Below, piece by piece: positions 8,859-17,863 of a DNA stretch of 64,000 bases. How positions within the stretch are numbered: position 1 is the stretch's first letter; the number at the start of each line of letters is the position of its first letter. The notes below the pieces were generated by a model that saw only the letters and a list, made by a program, of their open reading frames with translations, did not search any database and was not told the origin of the DNA. A program made the translations under genes and the position numbers. The stretch is from contig JBBQJP010000011.1 in the NCBI GenBank assembly GCA_038326025.1, forward strand, positions 38,659 to 102,658. Reading direction: 5' to 3'. Source of the stretch: CAISIP01 sp038326025. Its GTDB lineage: Bacteria > Pseudomonadota > Gammaproteobacteria > Burkholderiales > Burkholderiaceae_C.

Positions 8859-10154
8859 ATGCTCGATCTATTGATCCACAACGCCACCCTGCCCGACGGC
8901 CGCAGCCCGATGGCGATCGCCGTACAGGATGGGCGCATCGTCGAACTTGCCGCCGTCATCGACGCACCGGCGCGCGAAACCATCGATGCCCAGGGCCTGC
9001 TCGTGAGCCCGCCCTTCGTCGACGCCCACTTCCACATGGATGCCGCGCTGAGCTACGGCATGCCGCGGGTCAATCAAAGCGGCACGCTGCTCGAAGGCAT
9101 CGCCTTGTGGGGCGAGCTCAAGCCCGTTCTGACCGCCGAGGCCGTAATCGAGCGTGCGCTGGCGTATTGCGACTGGGCCGTGGGACGCGGACTGCTGGCA
9201 ATCCGCTCGCATGTGGACACCAGTGACCCGTCGATGCTGGCAGTCGAAGCCTTGCTTGAGGTCAAGAAGCGAGTCGCGCCCTACATTGACTTGCAACTGG
9301 TGGCCTTCCCGCAGGACGGCGTGCTGCGTTCACCAGGTGGCCTGGCCAACCTGGAGCGGGCGCTGGATCTGGGTGTCGACGTGGTCGGCGGCATTCCGCA
9401 CTTCGAGCGCAGCATGGCCGAAGGCGCTGAAAGCGTGCGACTGTTGTGCGAGGTCGCGGCGCGGCGCGGCAAACTGGTCGACATGCATTGCGACGAATCG
9501 GACGACCCGCTTTCGCGCCATGTCGAAACGCTGGCATTCGAAACCCAGCGTCTGGGCCTGCACGGACGTGTCACCGGTTCGCACCTGACGTCGATGCATT
9601 CGATGGACAACTACTATGTGTCCAAACTGCTGCCGCTGATGGCCGAGGCGCAGTTGCACGTGATCAGCAATCCGCTGATCAACATCACGCTGCAGGGCCG
9701 CCACGACAGCTACCCCAAGCGCCGCGGCATGACCCGGGTGCCGGAACTGATGGCGCACGGTTTGAATGTGGCCTTCGGCCAGGACTGCGTGATGGACCCC
9801 TGGTATTCGCTGGGCAGTGGCGACATGCTGGAGGTGGCCAGCATGGGATTGCATGTGGCCCAGATGACCAGCCAGGCTGCGATGCGTCAGTGTTTCGACG
9901 CCGTCACATGCAACCCGGCCAAGATCATGCAACTCGACGGCTACGGCCTGGAACCGGGCTGCCACGCCGACTTCGTGTTGTTGCAGGCGCGTGACTCTAT
10001 CGAAGCGATCCGCTTGCGCGCCACCCGTCTGAAGGTGTTCCGGCGCGGCAAGCTGATTGCCGAATCGCCGCAGGCAACGGCGTCTTTGTACCTGGACGGA
10101 CGGCCCGACGGAACGGCTTTTCTGGCTGCGCCCAGGCCGATGGCGCAATCATGA
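8859..10154 (+). CDS. Amidohydrolase, cytosine-deaminase-like (CodA/AtzC group)
   Basis: A 431-residue metal-dependent hydrolase of the amidohydrolase superfamily. Metal ligands are visible in VDAHFHMD (near residue 58), in DMHCDESDD, in SHLTSMHSM, and the general-base region GQDCVMDPWYSLGSGDML resembles the DDVxDPWxPLG segment of E. coli cytosine deaminase. Relatives deaminate cytosine, isocytosine or triazine amines such as N-isopropylammelide. The ATG at 8859 is preceded by GGAGAA. It follows the SDR gene and is followed by a large perfect palindrome. The substrate is not decided; the NMT1-type pyrimidine importer lies about 7 kb away and is not in the same operon. Confidence 0.82.
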   Translation: MLDLLIHNATLPDGRSPMAIAVQDGRIVELAAVIDAPARETIDAQGLLVSPPFVDAHFHMDAALSYGMPRVNQSGTLLEGIALWGELKPVLTAEAVIERALAYCDWAVGRGLLAIRSHVDTSDPSMLAVEALLEVKKRVAPYIDLQLVAFPQDGVLRSPGGLANLERALDLGVDVVGGIPHFERSMAEGAESVRLLCEVAARRGKLVDMHCDESDDPLSRHVETLAFETQRLGLHGRVTGSHLTSMHSMDNYYVSKLLPLMAEAQLHVISNPLINITLQGRHDSYPKRRGMTRVPELMAHGLNVAFGQDCVMDPWYSLGSGDMLEVASMGLHVAQMTSQAAMRQCFDAVTCNPAKIMQLDGYGLEPGCHADFVLLQARDSIEAIRLRATRLKVFRRGKLIAESPQATASLYLDGRPDGTAFLAAPRPMAQS

Positions 10155-10279
10155 CCCTGCCGACTTGATCGTATGGATCCAGTCCGATCGTCGGGCCCGG
10201 ACAGGGGCACAGTTCAGACACCGCGCGATCAAGGCTGTGCTCTGGCCAGCGCCCGCCAGGACTGGCGTGTGACACCTTC

Positions 10280-10311
10280 CGCCGCGTCTTGATGCGCATC
10301 AAGACGCGGCG
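10280..10311. repeat. Perfect 32-bp palindrome before the ABC exporter operon
   Basis: The core 10281-10310 reads identically on both strands (half-site GCCGCGTCTTGATGC), and one more C-G pair extends it to 32 bp. It lies 125 bases after the amidohydrolase stop and about 42 bases before the ABC ATPase start. There is no T-run on either side, so it is not a standard intrinsic terminator. An operator for a dimeric regulator or a strong hairpin in the 5' leader are both possible. Confidence 0.7.
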
Positions 10312-10352
10312 CAGCCGGAACAGCACAATGGACGGCAAAGCATTACCTGCGC

Positions 10353-11066
10353 ATGACCCCTACCGAAACCGTCTTTCGTGTCCACAATCTCGCCAAGTCC
10401 TACCGCACCGGCGAGGTGGAAGTTGTCGCGCTGCATGACGTATCGCTGGAAATCCACCAAGGTGAATTCATTGTGTTGCTCGGCGCCTCGGGCAGCGGCA
10501 AAAGCACGCTGCTCAACATCCTGGGCGGGCTTGACGTGCCCAGCAGCGGCGAGGTCCGCTTCGGCGACCAGGTATTGAGCCAGGCCAGCGAATCCGAACT
10601 CACCTGTTACCGGCGCGAACACGTGGGGTTCGTGTTCCAGTTCTACAACCTGATTCCGAGCCTGACGGTGCACGAAAACGTGGCGCTGGTGACCGACATT
10701 GCGCGTGATCCGATGGACATCGACGAGGCCATCAATCTGGTCGGACTGGGCCCGCGGCGCAACCATTTTCCGGCCCAGCTCTCGGGCGGCGAGCAGCAGC
10801 GCGTCGCGATCGCGCGGGCCATCGTCAAGAAGCCCGGGGTTCTGCTGTGTGACGAACCTACCGGCGCACTCGACTACACGACTGGCAAGCTGGTGCTCGA
10901 TGTGATTGAAAAAGTCAACCGCGAACTGGGTACGACGGTCATCGTGATCACGCACAACGCCGCGATCGCGCGCATGGCCAACCGCGTGATCTACCTTGGC
11001 GACGGCCAGGTACTGCGCATCGAGGCCAATACACACCGGCTGTCCCCGGCCGAACTGTCGTGGTGA
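10353..11066 (+). CDS. ABC transporter ATP-binding protein (MacB/LolD type)
   Basis: A 237-residue ATPase subunit with Walker A GASGSGKST (residues 44-52), Q-loop FVFQFYNLIPSLTV, signature LSGGEQQR near residue 148, Walker B VLLCDEPTGALD near 167 and switch His in VITHN. The LolD/MacB style is shown by EPTGALD and the Q-loop wording. It energises the FtsX-type permease that starts one base after its stop codon, and a HlyD-like adaptor follows, giving a three-gene export operon at the inner membrane. The exported compound is unknown. Confidence 0.93.
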   Translation: MTPTETVFRVHNLAKSYRTGEVEVVALHDVSLEIHQGEFIVLLGASGSGKSTLLNILGGLDVPSSGEVRFGDQVLSQASESELTCYRREHVGFVFQFYNLIPSLTVHENVALVTDIARDPMDIDEAINLVGLGPRRNHFPAQLSGGEQQRVAIARAIVKKPGVLLCDEPTGALDYTTGKLVLDVIEKVNRELGTTVIVITHNAAIARMANRVIYLGDGQVLRIEANTHRLSPAELSW

Positions 11067-11067
11067 C

Positions 11068-13452
11068 ATGCTGAAGGCCCTCGACCGCAAGCTGTTACGC
11101 GACCTGCGCATGATGTGGAGCCAGGTGCTGACCATCGCCCTGGTCGTGGCCAGCGGCATCGGCGGTTTTCTGATCACCTTGTCGGCCGTGGATTCGCTGG
11201 CACTGGCGCGTGACCGGTTTTATGCCACCGGGCAGTTCGCCGACGTATTCGCCAGCGTGAAACGTGCGCCCGATGCGCTGGCCCAGACCTTGCGCGTTTT
11301 GCCCGGTGTGGCAGATGTGCAGACCACCACCGAGATGGTGGTTCGCATCGGCATCGAGGGCAATGCAGACCCGATCATCGGGCAACTGATCGGGCTGGAC
11401 GCACGCGAACCCCAGCGCATGAATTTGCTGACGGTGCGCGGCATGGCCGGTGGCGACACCCGCCTGTCGCCCGGACCCGCGCGATCGGACGGCGCCCTGC
11501 CGGTCTGGATCTCGGAGACCTTCGCCATCGCACATCAGCTCAAACCCGGCGATCAGCTCTCGGCGCTGATCAACGGCAAGTACCGCAGCCTGGTGATGAC
11601 CGGTGTTGCGCTGTCACCCGAGTACATCTTTGCCGCGCTCGGCGGCCTGCCCGACCAGCGGGGTTTCGGCGTATTCTGGCTCGATCGCGAAGCACTCGCC
11701 GCAGCCTATGACATGCAGGGCGCGTTCAACCGGGTGGCCGTAAAACTTGCGCCCGGCGCCAACGAACGCACGGTCATAGATGCGCTGCAGCACCAGCTTG
11801 CACGCTACGGAGGCCGCGAGGCTTTCGGACGCGCGCAGCAGACCTCCAATGCCATGCTGAACGACGAGATCAAGGGCCAGCATGTGTTGGGTACCGTGTT
11901 GCCGTCGATCTTTCTCGGGGTCGCAGCCTTCCTGCTCAATGTTGTGGTGTCGCGCCTGGTCGCCACGCAGCGCGAGCAGATCGCCGCGCTCAAGGCGCTG
12001 GGTTATGACAATGGCGCCATCGCTGTGCACTACCTCAAGATGGTGATGGTGATCGTGGCGCTCGGGTTGGCGCTAGGACTGGCGCTGGGATACGTGGTGG
12101 GTGGCATGTTCACCGACCTGTACGCCGAGTTCTTTCGCTTTCCTGAATTCAGACACCATATGGCACCTTGGCTGATCGTCACCAGCGTGCTGCTGACGGT
12201 TGCAACCGCCGTATTCGGAACGCTCAATGCGATCGGTGCCACGGTGCGCCTGGCACCGGCCGAGGCCATGCGCCCGCCGGCGCCGGGCCACTATCGACGA
12301 ACGGTGCTGGAGCGGCTCGGCGTCACCGGCATGCCCACTGCGCTGCGCATGATCCTGCGCAACATGGAGCGCCGACCTTGGCGCAGCGCCTTGTCCATCG
12401 GCGGCGTTGCGGCTTCCGTAGCAATCGTGATCATGGGCAACTTCTTCAGCGATGCGATCGACTACATTGTGGACACCCAGTTCCAGCTGGCCATGCGCAA
12501 CGATCTTTCGGTCTGGACACCGGAAGCCGTGCCCGCCCATGCCAGGCACGTTTTGCAACGCCTTCCCGGTGTGCGCAGCGTCGAATCGCGCCGCACGGTG
12601 CCCGTCACGCTGGTCCATGGCCACCTGCGCGAACGCAGCCAGATTCAGGGTCACGACGCCGCGGGCCAACTCAGCCGCATCATCGATCTGCATCAGCGCG
12701 AACACCGCATCGATGGCGACGGACTGGTGCTGACCGACCGGCTCGCCGACAAACTCGATGTGCAGGTAGGCGACGCGCTGCAGGTCGAGGTGCTCGAGGG
12801 GCGCACCCGCACGCTGGAGCTGGTAGTTCAGGCCACGGTCAGCGAAATGATGGGGCTGAACGTCTACATGCGCCGCGACGCGCTGAACCGGCTGCTCGGC
12901 GACGGTGACCTGGCCAACGTCTTTGCCTTGTCGCTGGTACCTGGCCAGGAGGACGCGGTGCTGGCCGCCACGCGGCGCATGCCGGGCGTGGCCGGCGCGT
13001 TCAGCAAGGCAACCACCCTGCGCAACATGCAGGAGATCAGCGCGCGCAACATTCGCATCATGAGCACGGTGCTGACCATCTTTGCCAGCGTGATCGCTAT
13101 CGGCGTGGTCTACAACAATGCGCGCATCGCGCTGGCCGAACGAACCTGGGAGCTGGCCAGCCTGCGCGTACTGGGCTTCACGCGCGCCGAAGTGTCCGGC
13201 CTGCTGCTCGGCGAGATGGCCTTGTCGATTGCCGCTGCCTTGCCAATGGGCATGGCCCTGGGCCTGGGCCTGGTGCATCTGATCGCGGCTTTGCTGCAAA
13301 ACGATCAGTTCCATTTCCCGGTGGTGATTTCGGTGCACACCTATGCGTGGGCCGCGATCTGCGTCGTGGCCGCCGGCCTGGCCAGTGCGCTGGTGGTGCG
13401 CCGACGCATCGACCGGCTCGACATGGTGGCGGCACTCAAGACGAGGGAGTAA
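11068..13452 (+). CDS. FtsX-like ABC transporter permease
   Basis: A 794-residue inner-membrane permease. The first membrane helix is near residues 18-40 (QVLTIALVVASGIGGF), followed by a MacB-type periplasmic region, an FtsX domain of three helices near residues 275-400, a second extracytoplasmic region and a C-terminal FtsX domain near 670-790. Duplicated FtsX domains are typical of the DevC/YbjZ-type and larger permeases that work by mechanotransmission rather than classical transport. The ATG at 11068 follows the ATPase stop with one base between, so the two are coupled. Ten bases separate its stop from the HlyD-like gene. Confidence 0.9.
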   Translation: MLKALDRKLLRDLRMMWSQVLTIALVVASGIGGFLITLSAVDSLALARDRFYATGQFADVFASVKRAPDALAQTLRVLPGVADVQTTTEMVVRIGIEGNADPIIGQLIGLDAREPQRMNLLTVRGMAGGDTRLSPGPARSDGALPVWISETFAIAHQLKPGDQLSALINGKYRSLVMTGVALSPEYIFAALGGLPDQRGFGVFWLDREALAAAYDMQGAFNRVAVKLAPGANERTVIDALQHQLARYGGREAFGRAQQTSNAMLNDEIKGQHVLGTVLPSIFLGVAAFLLNVVVSRLVATQREQIAALKALGYDNGAIAVHYLKMVMVIVALGLALGLALGYVVGGMFTDLYAEFFRFPEFRHHMAPWLIVTSVLLTVATAVFGTLNAIGATVRLAPAEAMRPPAPGHYRRTVLERLGVTGMPTALRMILRNMERRPWRSALSIGGVAASVAIVIMGNFFSDAIDYIVDTQFQLAMRNDLSVWTPEAVPAHARHVLQRLPGVRSVESRRTVPVTLVHGHLRERSQIQGHDAAGQLSRIIDLHQREHRIDGDGLVLTDRLADKLDVQVGDALQVEVLEGRTRTLELVVQATVSEMMGLNVYMRRDALNRLLGDGDLANVFALSLVPGQEDAVLAATRRMPGVAGAFSKATTLRNMQEISARNIRIMSTVLTIFASVIAIGVVYNNARIALAERTWELASLRVLGFTRAEVSGLLLGEMALSIAAALPMGMALGLGLVHLIAALLQNDQFHFPVVISVHTYAWAAICVVAAGLASALVVRRRIDRLDMVAALKTRE

Positions 13453-13461
13453 AAGGAAAAC

Positions 13462-14673
13462 ATGCAACGCAAGACCCTGCTGTACACCGGCCTGAGCCTG
13501 GCCGCACTGGCCGCCCTTGTGGTCTGGGCGTTTGCACCACGCCCGATCGAGGTCGAGGTGGCGCAGGCCCGCGTCGGCCTGTTCGAAACCACGATTGATG
13601 AAGACGCCCGCACCCGGCTACGCGAGCGCTACATCGTCTCCGCGCCGCTGGCCGGCAGCCTGCAGCGCATGACGCTGCGCGAAGGTGACAAGGTACAGGC
13701 CGGTGACGCGGTTGCCACGTTGACGCCCGCGCTCAGCCCGATGCTGGACGAGCGCAGCCTGCGTGAGCAGGATGCGCGCATCGGCGCCGCGCAGGCGGCT
13801 GTTTTGCAGGCGACCAGTGGGGTCAATGCCGCCAAGCTCGCGCTGGAGCAGACACGCCTGACGCAAAAGCGAACCGAACAATTGGCACAACAAGGATTCG
13901 TATCGCCGAACCGCATCGACAACGACCGGTTGGCCACACGCACCGCCGAGAGCAACCTGATGGCCGCCAGCGAAGGCGAACAGATCGCGCGCCACAACCT
14001 GGCGCAAGCCCGCGCGGCGCTGGCAAGTGTGCGATCCGGCGCGGGCGGCGCCGCGTTTGTCGTGCGTTCCCCGGTCGCCGGGCAGGTGCTCAAGCGGCAT
14101 CACACGAGCGAGGGCGTCGTGCCACTGGGCACGCCGCTGATCGAGATCGGCGACACCCGCCGGATGGAGGTTGTGGCCGAATTGCTGACCAGCGACGCTC
14201 TGTTGGCGCGGCCTGGCAGCCCGGTGCGCATCGAGCGCTGGGGCGGTCCCCGGATCCTGCAGGGCGAGGTGCGCATGACCGAACCAGCGGCATTCACCAA
14301 AGTGTCGGCACTGGGCGTCGAGGAGCAGCGGGTCAATGTGCTGATTGACATCACCAGCGCGCATGACCAGTGGCAGGCGCTGGGCGACGGTTACCGAGTC
14401 GGCGTGCGCATCGTCACCCGCCACGAAGACGCGGTGCTGCAGGTGCCGGTCAGCGCAGTGTTCCCTATGCCTGGCGGCGCAGACGGCACGACCCAAGGCC
14501 ATGCCGTGTTCGTGCTCGATGACGGTCGCGCGCGCTTGCAGACCGTCACCCTTGGCGAACGCAACAGCAGCGACGCCTGGATCGTGAAGGGATTGAAGGC
14601 CGGTGACCGGGTCATCGTATACCCGCCGACCACGGTCCGCGACGGCGCCCGCGTGCGGGCACGCACGGTCTGA
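13462..14673 (+). CDS. HlyD/RND-type periplasmic adaptor subunit
   Basis: A 403-residue membrane-fusion protein with an N-terminal anchor (residues about 8-25), a barrel-sandwich half-motif (SAPLAGSLQRMTLREGDKV near 55-75), an alpha-helical hairpin rich in Ala, Gln and Arg (about 95-190), the second lipoyl half (VVRSPVAGQVL near 196) and beta-barrel/membrane-proximal domains to the end. It should link the upstream ATPase/FtsX pair to an outer-membrane channel; no TolC-like gene is in the window. Last gene of the three-gene operon. Confidence 0.9.
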   Translation: MQRKTLLYTGLSLAALAALVVWAFAPRPIEVEVAQARVGLFETTIDEDARTRLRERYIVSAPLAGSLQRMTLREGDKVQAGDAVATLTPALSPMLDERSLREQDARIGAAQAAVLQATSGVNAAKLALEQTRLTQKRTEQLAQQGFVSPNRIDNDRLATRTAESNLMAASEGEQIARHNLAQARAALASVRSGAGGAAFVVRSPVAGQVLKRHHTSEGVVPLGTPLIEIGDTRRMEVVAELLTSDALLARPGSPVRIERWGGPRILQGEVRMTEPAAFTKVSALGVEEQRVNVLIDITSAHDQWQALGDGYRVGVRIVTRHEDAVLQVPVSAVFPMPGGADGTTQGHAVFVLDDGRARLQTVTLGERNSSDAWIVKGLKAGDRVIVYPPTTVRDGARVRARTV

Positions 14674-14770
14674 CGATTGGCACTTGGCGCGGGCCAACTG
14701 GCCCTATACTGCGCGGCATCAGGGCGTCACAAAACGCAAATTCCATTGATCGCCATCAGAAAGACACACC

Positions 14771-15616
14771 ATGTCCGCCGATTTCCGCGCATTTCTGGAT
14801 CTGGATCGTTACCCTGTAGCCGACGCGGGTGTGGCGCGCGAGGGTTTGATTGCGCACACGCGCGAGGCACTGCAACGCGATGGTTGTGCAGTTCTCAAGG
14901 GATTTGTCCGCCCCTCGGCCATTGACTCCCTGGTGCGCGAATGCGACCGTGTTGCGGTGCACGGGCATCGCAACTTCAACCGCACCAACGCCTACTTCAC
15001 ACAGGACCGGCCCGACTTGGCGGAGCATCACCCGTTGCGACGGTTCTACGACCGCTCCAATGCGTTCGTTGCAGCCGACCACTTCGGGCCCGACAGTCTG
15101 CTGCGCAGCATCTACGAATGGCCGGCGTTTGCGCCCTTCGTGCGCGACGCACTTGGCGAAGAACACTTTTACCGGTATGCCGATCCGCTGGCCGACGTGA
15201 TCGTCAACCTGGCAGGGCAAGGAAACGGCTTTCCGTGGCACTTTGACACCAACAACTACACCGTGACCCTGGCGATCCAGAACGCGGAGTCGGGCGGCGA
15301 CTTTGAATACAGCCCTTTCCTTCGCACCAGCACCGACGAAAACTATGCCGGTGTCGGAGCGGTGCTCGACGGCGACCCGACACGCATCAAGACGCTGCGG
15401 CTCGAGCCCGGCGATCTGCAGATTTTCAAGGGCCGCCATGCATTGCACCGGGTGACTGCGCTCGCCGGCAGCAGACCACGTTATGTTGCCATCTTCAGCT
15501 TTGCCGAAGAGCCCGGCATGGTGGGAAGCCCGGAGCGAACACTGCAGCTTTACGGGCGCGTATTGCCGATTCATATCGAACGCGCCGGACAACGCGCCGA
15601 CGCGCTGGTCGACTAA
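14771..15616 (+). CDS. Fe(II)/2-oxoglutarate-dependent dioxygenase family protein
   Basis: A 281-residue protein with the double-stranded beta-helix facial triad: HxD in PWHFDTNNYTVT near residues 156-160, the distal His in KGRHALHRVT near 225, and the 2-oxoglutarate-binding Arg in SRPRYVAIFSFAEEPG near 237. The family resembles ArpA/phytanoyl-CoA-hydroxylase-like oxygenases, which hydroxylate small molecules with 2-oxoglutarate and oxygen. ATG at 14771. It stands alone between the export operon and the convergent relA gene, with only 12 bases between stops. The substrate cannot be inferred from the neighbours. Confidence 0.8.
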   Translation: MSADFRAFLDLDRYPVADAGVAREGLIAHTREALQRDGCAVLKGFVRPSAIDSLVRECDRVAVHGHRNFNRTNAYFTQDRPDLAEHHPLRRFYDRSNAFVAADHFGPDSLLRSIYEWPAFAPFVRDALGEEHFYRYADPLADVIVNLAGQGNGFPWHFDTNNYTVTLAIQNAESGGDFEYSPFLRTSTDENYAGVGAVLDGDPTRIKTLRLEPGDLQIFKGRHALHRVTALAGSRPRYVAIFSFAEEPGMVGSPERTLQLYGRVLPIHIERAGQRADALVD

Positions 15617-15628
15617 GGCAGGTCGCAG

Positions 15629-17863
15629 TCAGCGCCGGCGTGCCGAGCGCACACCCGGCAGCGTGGCCACCAACCGGATCACCTGTTGCAGCCGCTCGGC
15701 GTCGGTGACCTCGACGGTAAAGATCATCCAGGCCTGATCGCGCACGGTCTGGGTCTGCACACCGATGACATTCATCTTCTCCTTGACGAACAACTCGGAG
15801 ATATCGCGCAGCAAGCCATGGCGGTCAGCGGCCTGCACCGCCACGTCCACCGGATAGACCGGGGGACGCTCGCCCCGGGCTACGCCCCATTCGACCTCGA
15901 TCACCCGCTCCGGCGTGCGCGAGGTCAGTTCGCGCAGATTGGAGCAGTCGGCGCGGTGCACACTGACACCTTTGCCACGGGTGACAAAGCCGCTGATCGG
16001 GTCGGGTGGCGCCGGCTTGCAGCAACGCGCCAACTGCGTCAGCAGCGAATCGATGCCCACGACCAGCACACCACCACCGGCCGATTTGCCCGGGGCCGTG
16101 GGCGCCTTGATCAAGGGCGCATCTTGCACTGGCGCAGGCGGCTCCGCCGGCCTGAGTGCCTGTTCGATGTTGCGCAGCGAGAACTCGTCCTTGCCGACAG
16201 CCTGGAACAGATCCTCGGCGCCGCCGAAACCCAGGCGCCCGGCCAGCGCATCGTGGTTGACCGAGGTCTTGCCCCCACGCTGCAACTGTTTCTCGACGGC
16301 CTCGCGCCCGCGCGCGATGGTGGCATCTGCCGCCTGTGCATTGAACCAGGCGCGCACCTTGGAGCGTGCGCGGTGGCTCGCCAGGTAACCCTGCTCCGGG
16401 ATCAACCAGTCGCGCGACGGCCCCCCCTCCTTGGCCGTGGTGATCTCCACCGTCTGGCCATTGCGCAGCGGCGTATTGAGCGTCACCATGGCGCCGTCGA
16501 CCCGCGCGCCGCGGCAACGGTGCCCCAGGTCGGTGTGTACGCTGTAGGCGAAGTCCAGTGGCGTGGCGGCCTCGGGCAACTCGACGATGGCTGCATTCGG
16601 TGTCAACACATAGATGCGATCCTCGAACAGGCCCTGGGCCCGGTCGCCGGACAACTCGCGCTCCCAGTCAAGCAACTGACGCAGCACCGCGATCTTGGCC
16701 TCGTATTGACCGGTGGCGGCCACGCCCGCGTAGCCCTTGATGCCCGACTCCTTGTACAGCCAGTGCGCGGCCACGCCATGTTCGGCATGGTCATGCATCT
16801 CCTGGGTCCGGATCTGGATTTCGATGGGTTGATCCTGCGCGTCGCGCACCACGGTGTGCAGCGAACGATAACCATTGGCCTTGGGCTTGGCGATGTAGTC
16901 GTCGAACTCCTCGGGCACCGGGCTGAAACGCTGGTGAACCGCGCCAAGCGCCTGGTAACAATCGGCCACGGTGGGCACGATGACCCGCAAGGCACAGATG
17001 TCATACACCTGCGAAAAATCGAGCGACTTGCCGCGCATCTTCTTGACGATGCTGTAGATGTGTTTGGGCCGCCCCTGCACGGTGGCCACGACGCCGTCTT
17101 TGTGCAGGTCGAACTGCAATTGCGCACGCAGTTGTTCGACTGCGAGTTCACGCTGGGCCCGCGTTTGCTCGAGCTTGTGTGCGACATCGCGATAGGTTTC
17201 GGGCTCCAGAAAACGCAGCGCCAGGTCTTCGATCTCCCACTTGAGTTGCCAGATGCCGAGCCGGTTGGCCAGCGGTGCAAACACCAGCAAGGCTTCGGAC
17301 GGCACTTCGGGTGGCGGGCGCTTGCGGTTGGCCGCGTAGTAGCGCAGTGTCTGCAGCCGCGAGGCCAGGCGCAACATGACCACGCGCAGGTCGCGCGAAA
17401 ACGCCAGCAGCATCTTGCGCACGTTCTCCACCTGCGCGGCCGTCGCCTGCGGCATGACGGTCGACGTACCTGGCAGATCACCGCGCGCACCTGAACCCGT
17501 CTGGCGCTGCAGCCGCACCAGTTTGGTTGTTTCCATCGCCAGATCAGCCAGGTTGCGGCCAAAACGCTTGCTGATCGCCTCCTGCGGACGTGTCAGATGC
17601 TCGCAGGCATAGACCAGATAACTCGCGCCTTGCATGAACTCGGAGCCACCGATGGAAGCAATGATCCGGGCCACGGCCTGCGCATGTGCCAACGTGCCCT
17701 CTCCGGTGTCGAGCGATTCGTCTGCAATCAACGGTTCGGCAAAGGCACGTACCCGTTCCAGCACCTGGTCCGGTTCAGGAACAGCCGCCGAACCGGCCGC
17801 AGCAGCTTCGATCAGTGGCAGCGTGCCCGGGTCGGTCTGCAGGTCTACTTCGCCTGTCTTCAT
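15629..17863 (-). CDS. relA: GTP pyrophosphokinase RelA ((p)ppGpp synthetase)
   Basis: A 744-residue Rel/SpoT homologue. Residues about 55-200 correspond to the HD hydrolase domain but lack the HD residues (GTLAHAQAVARI, VYACEHLTRP), as in monofunctional RelA. The synthetase domain carries EFDDYIAKPKANGYRSLHT near residue 322, the acidic ExDD form typical of RelA rather than the RxKD of bifunctional enzymes, and EIQIRTQEMHDHAEHG. A TGS domain (RIYVLTPNAAIVELPEAATPLDFAY), a zinc-finger-like region (LARCCKPAPPDPI) and a C-terminal ACT domain follow. It makes ppGpp on amino-acid starvation at the ribosome. Its ATG overlaps the stop of the upstream alpha/beta hydrolase (ATGA). Confidence 0.94.
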   Translation of the reverse strand: MKTGEVDLQTDPGTLPLIEAAAAGSAAVPEPDQVLERVRAFAEPLIADESLDTGEGTLAHAQAVARIIASIGGSEFMQGASYLVYACEHLTRPQEAISKRFGRNLADLAMETTKLVRLQRQTGSGARGDLPGTSTVMPQATAAQVENVRKMLLAFSRDLRVVMLRLASRLQTLRYYAANRKRPPPEVPSEALLVFAPLANRLGIWQLKWEIEDLALRFLEPETYRDVAHKLEQTRAQRELAVEQLRAQLQFDLHKDGVVATVQGRPKHIYSIVKKMRGKSLDFSQVYDICALRVIVPTVADCYQALGAVHQRFSPVPEEFDDYIAKPKANGYRSLHTVVRDAQDQPIEIQIRTQEMHDHAEHGVAAHWLYKESGIKGYAGVAATGQYEAKIAVLRQLLDWERELSGDRAQGLFEDRIYVLTPNAAIVELPEAATPLDFAYSVHTDLGHRCRGARVDGAMVTLNTPLRNGQTVEITTAKEGGPSRDWLIPEQGYLASHRARSKVRAWFNAQAADATIARGREAVEKQLQRGGKTSVNHDALAGRLGFGGAEDLFQAVGKDEFSLRNIEQALRPAEPPAPVQDAPLIKAPTAPGKSAGGGVLVVGIDSLLTQLARCCKPAPPDPISGFVTRGKGVSVHRADCSNLRELTSRTPERVIEVEWGVARGERPPVYPVDVAVQAADRHGLLRDISELFVKEKMNVIGVQTQTVRDQAWMIFTVEVTDAERLQQVIRLVATLPGVRSARRR

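Noticed and set aside
15686..17494. 602-codon plus-strand frame opposite relA
   Set aside because: Shadow of relA with no domain of its own.
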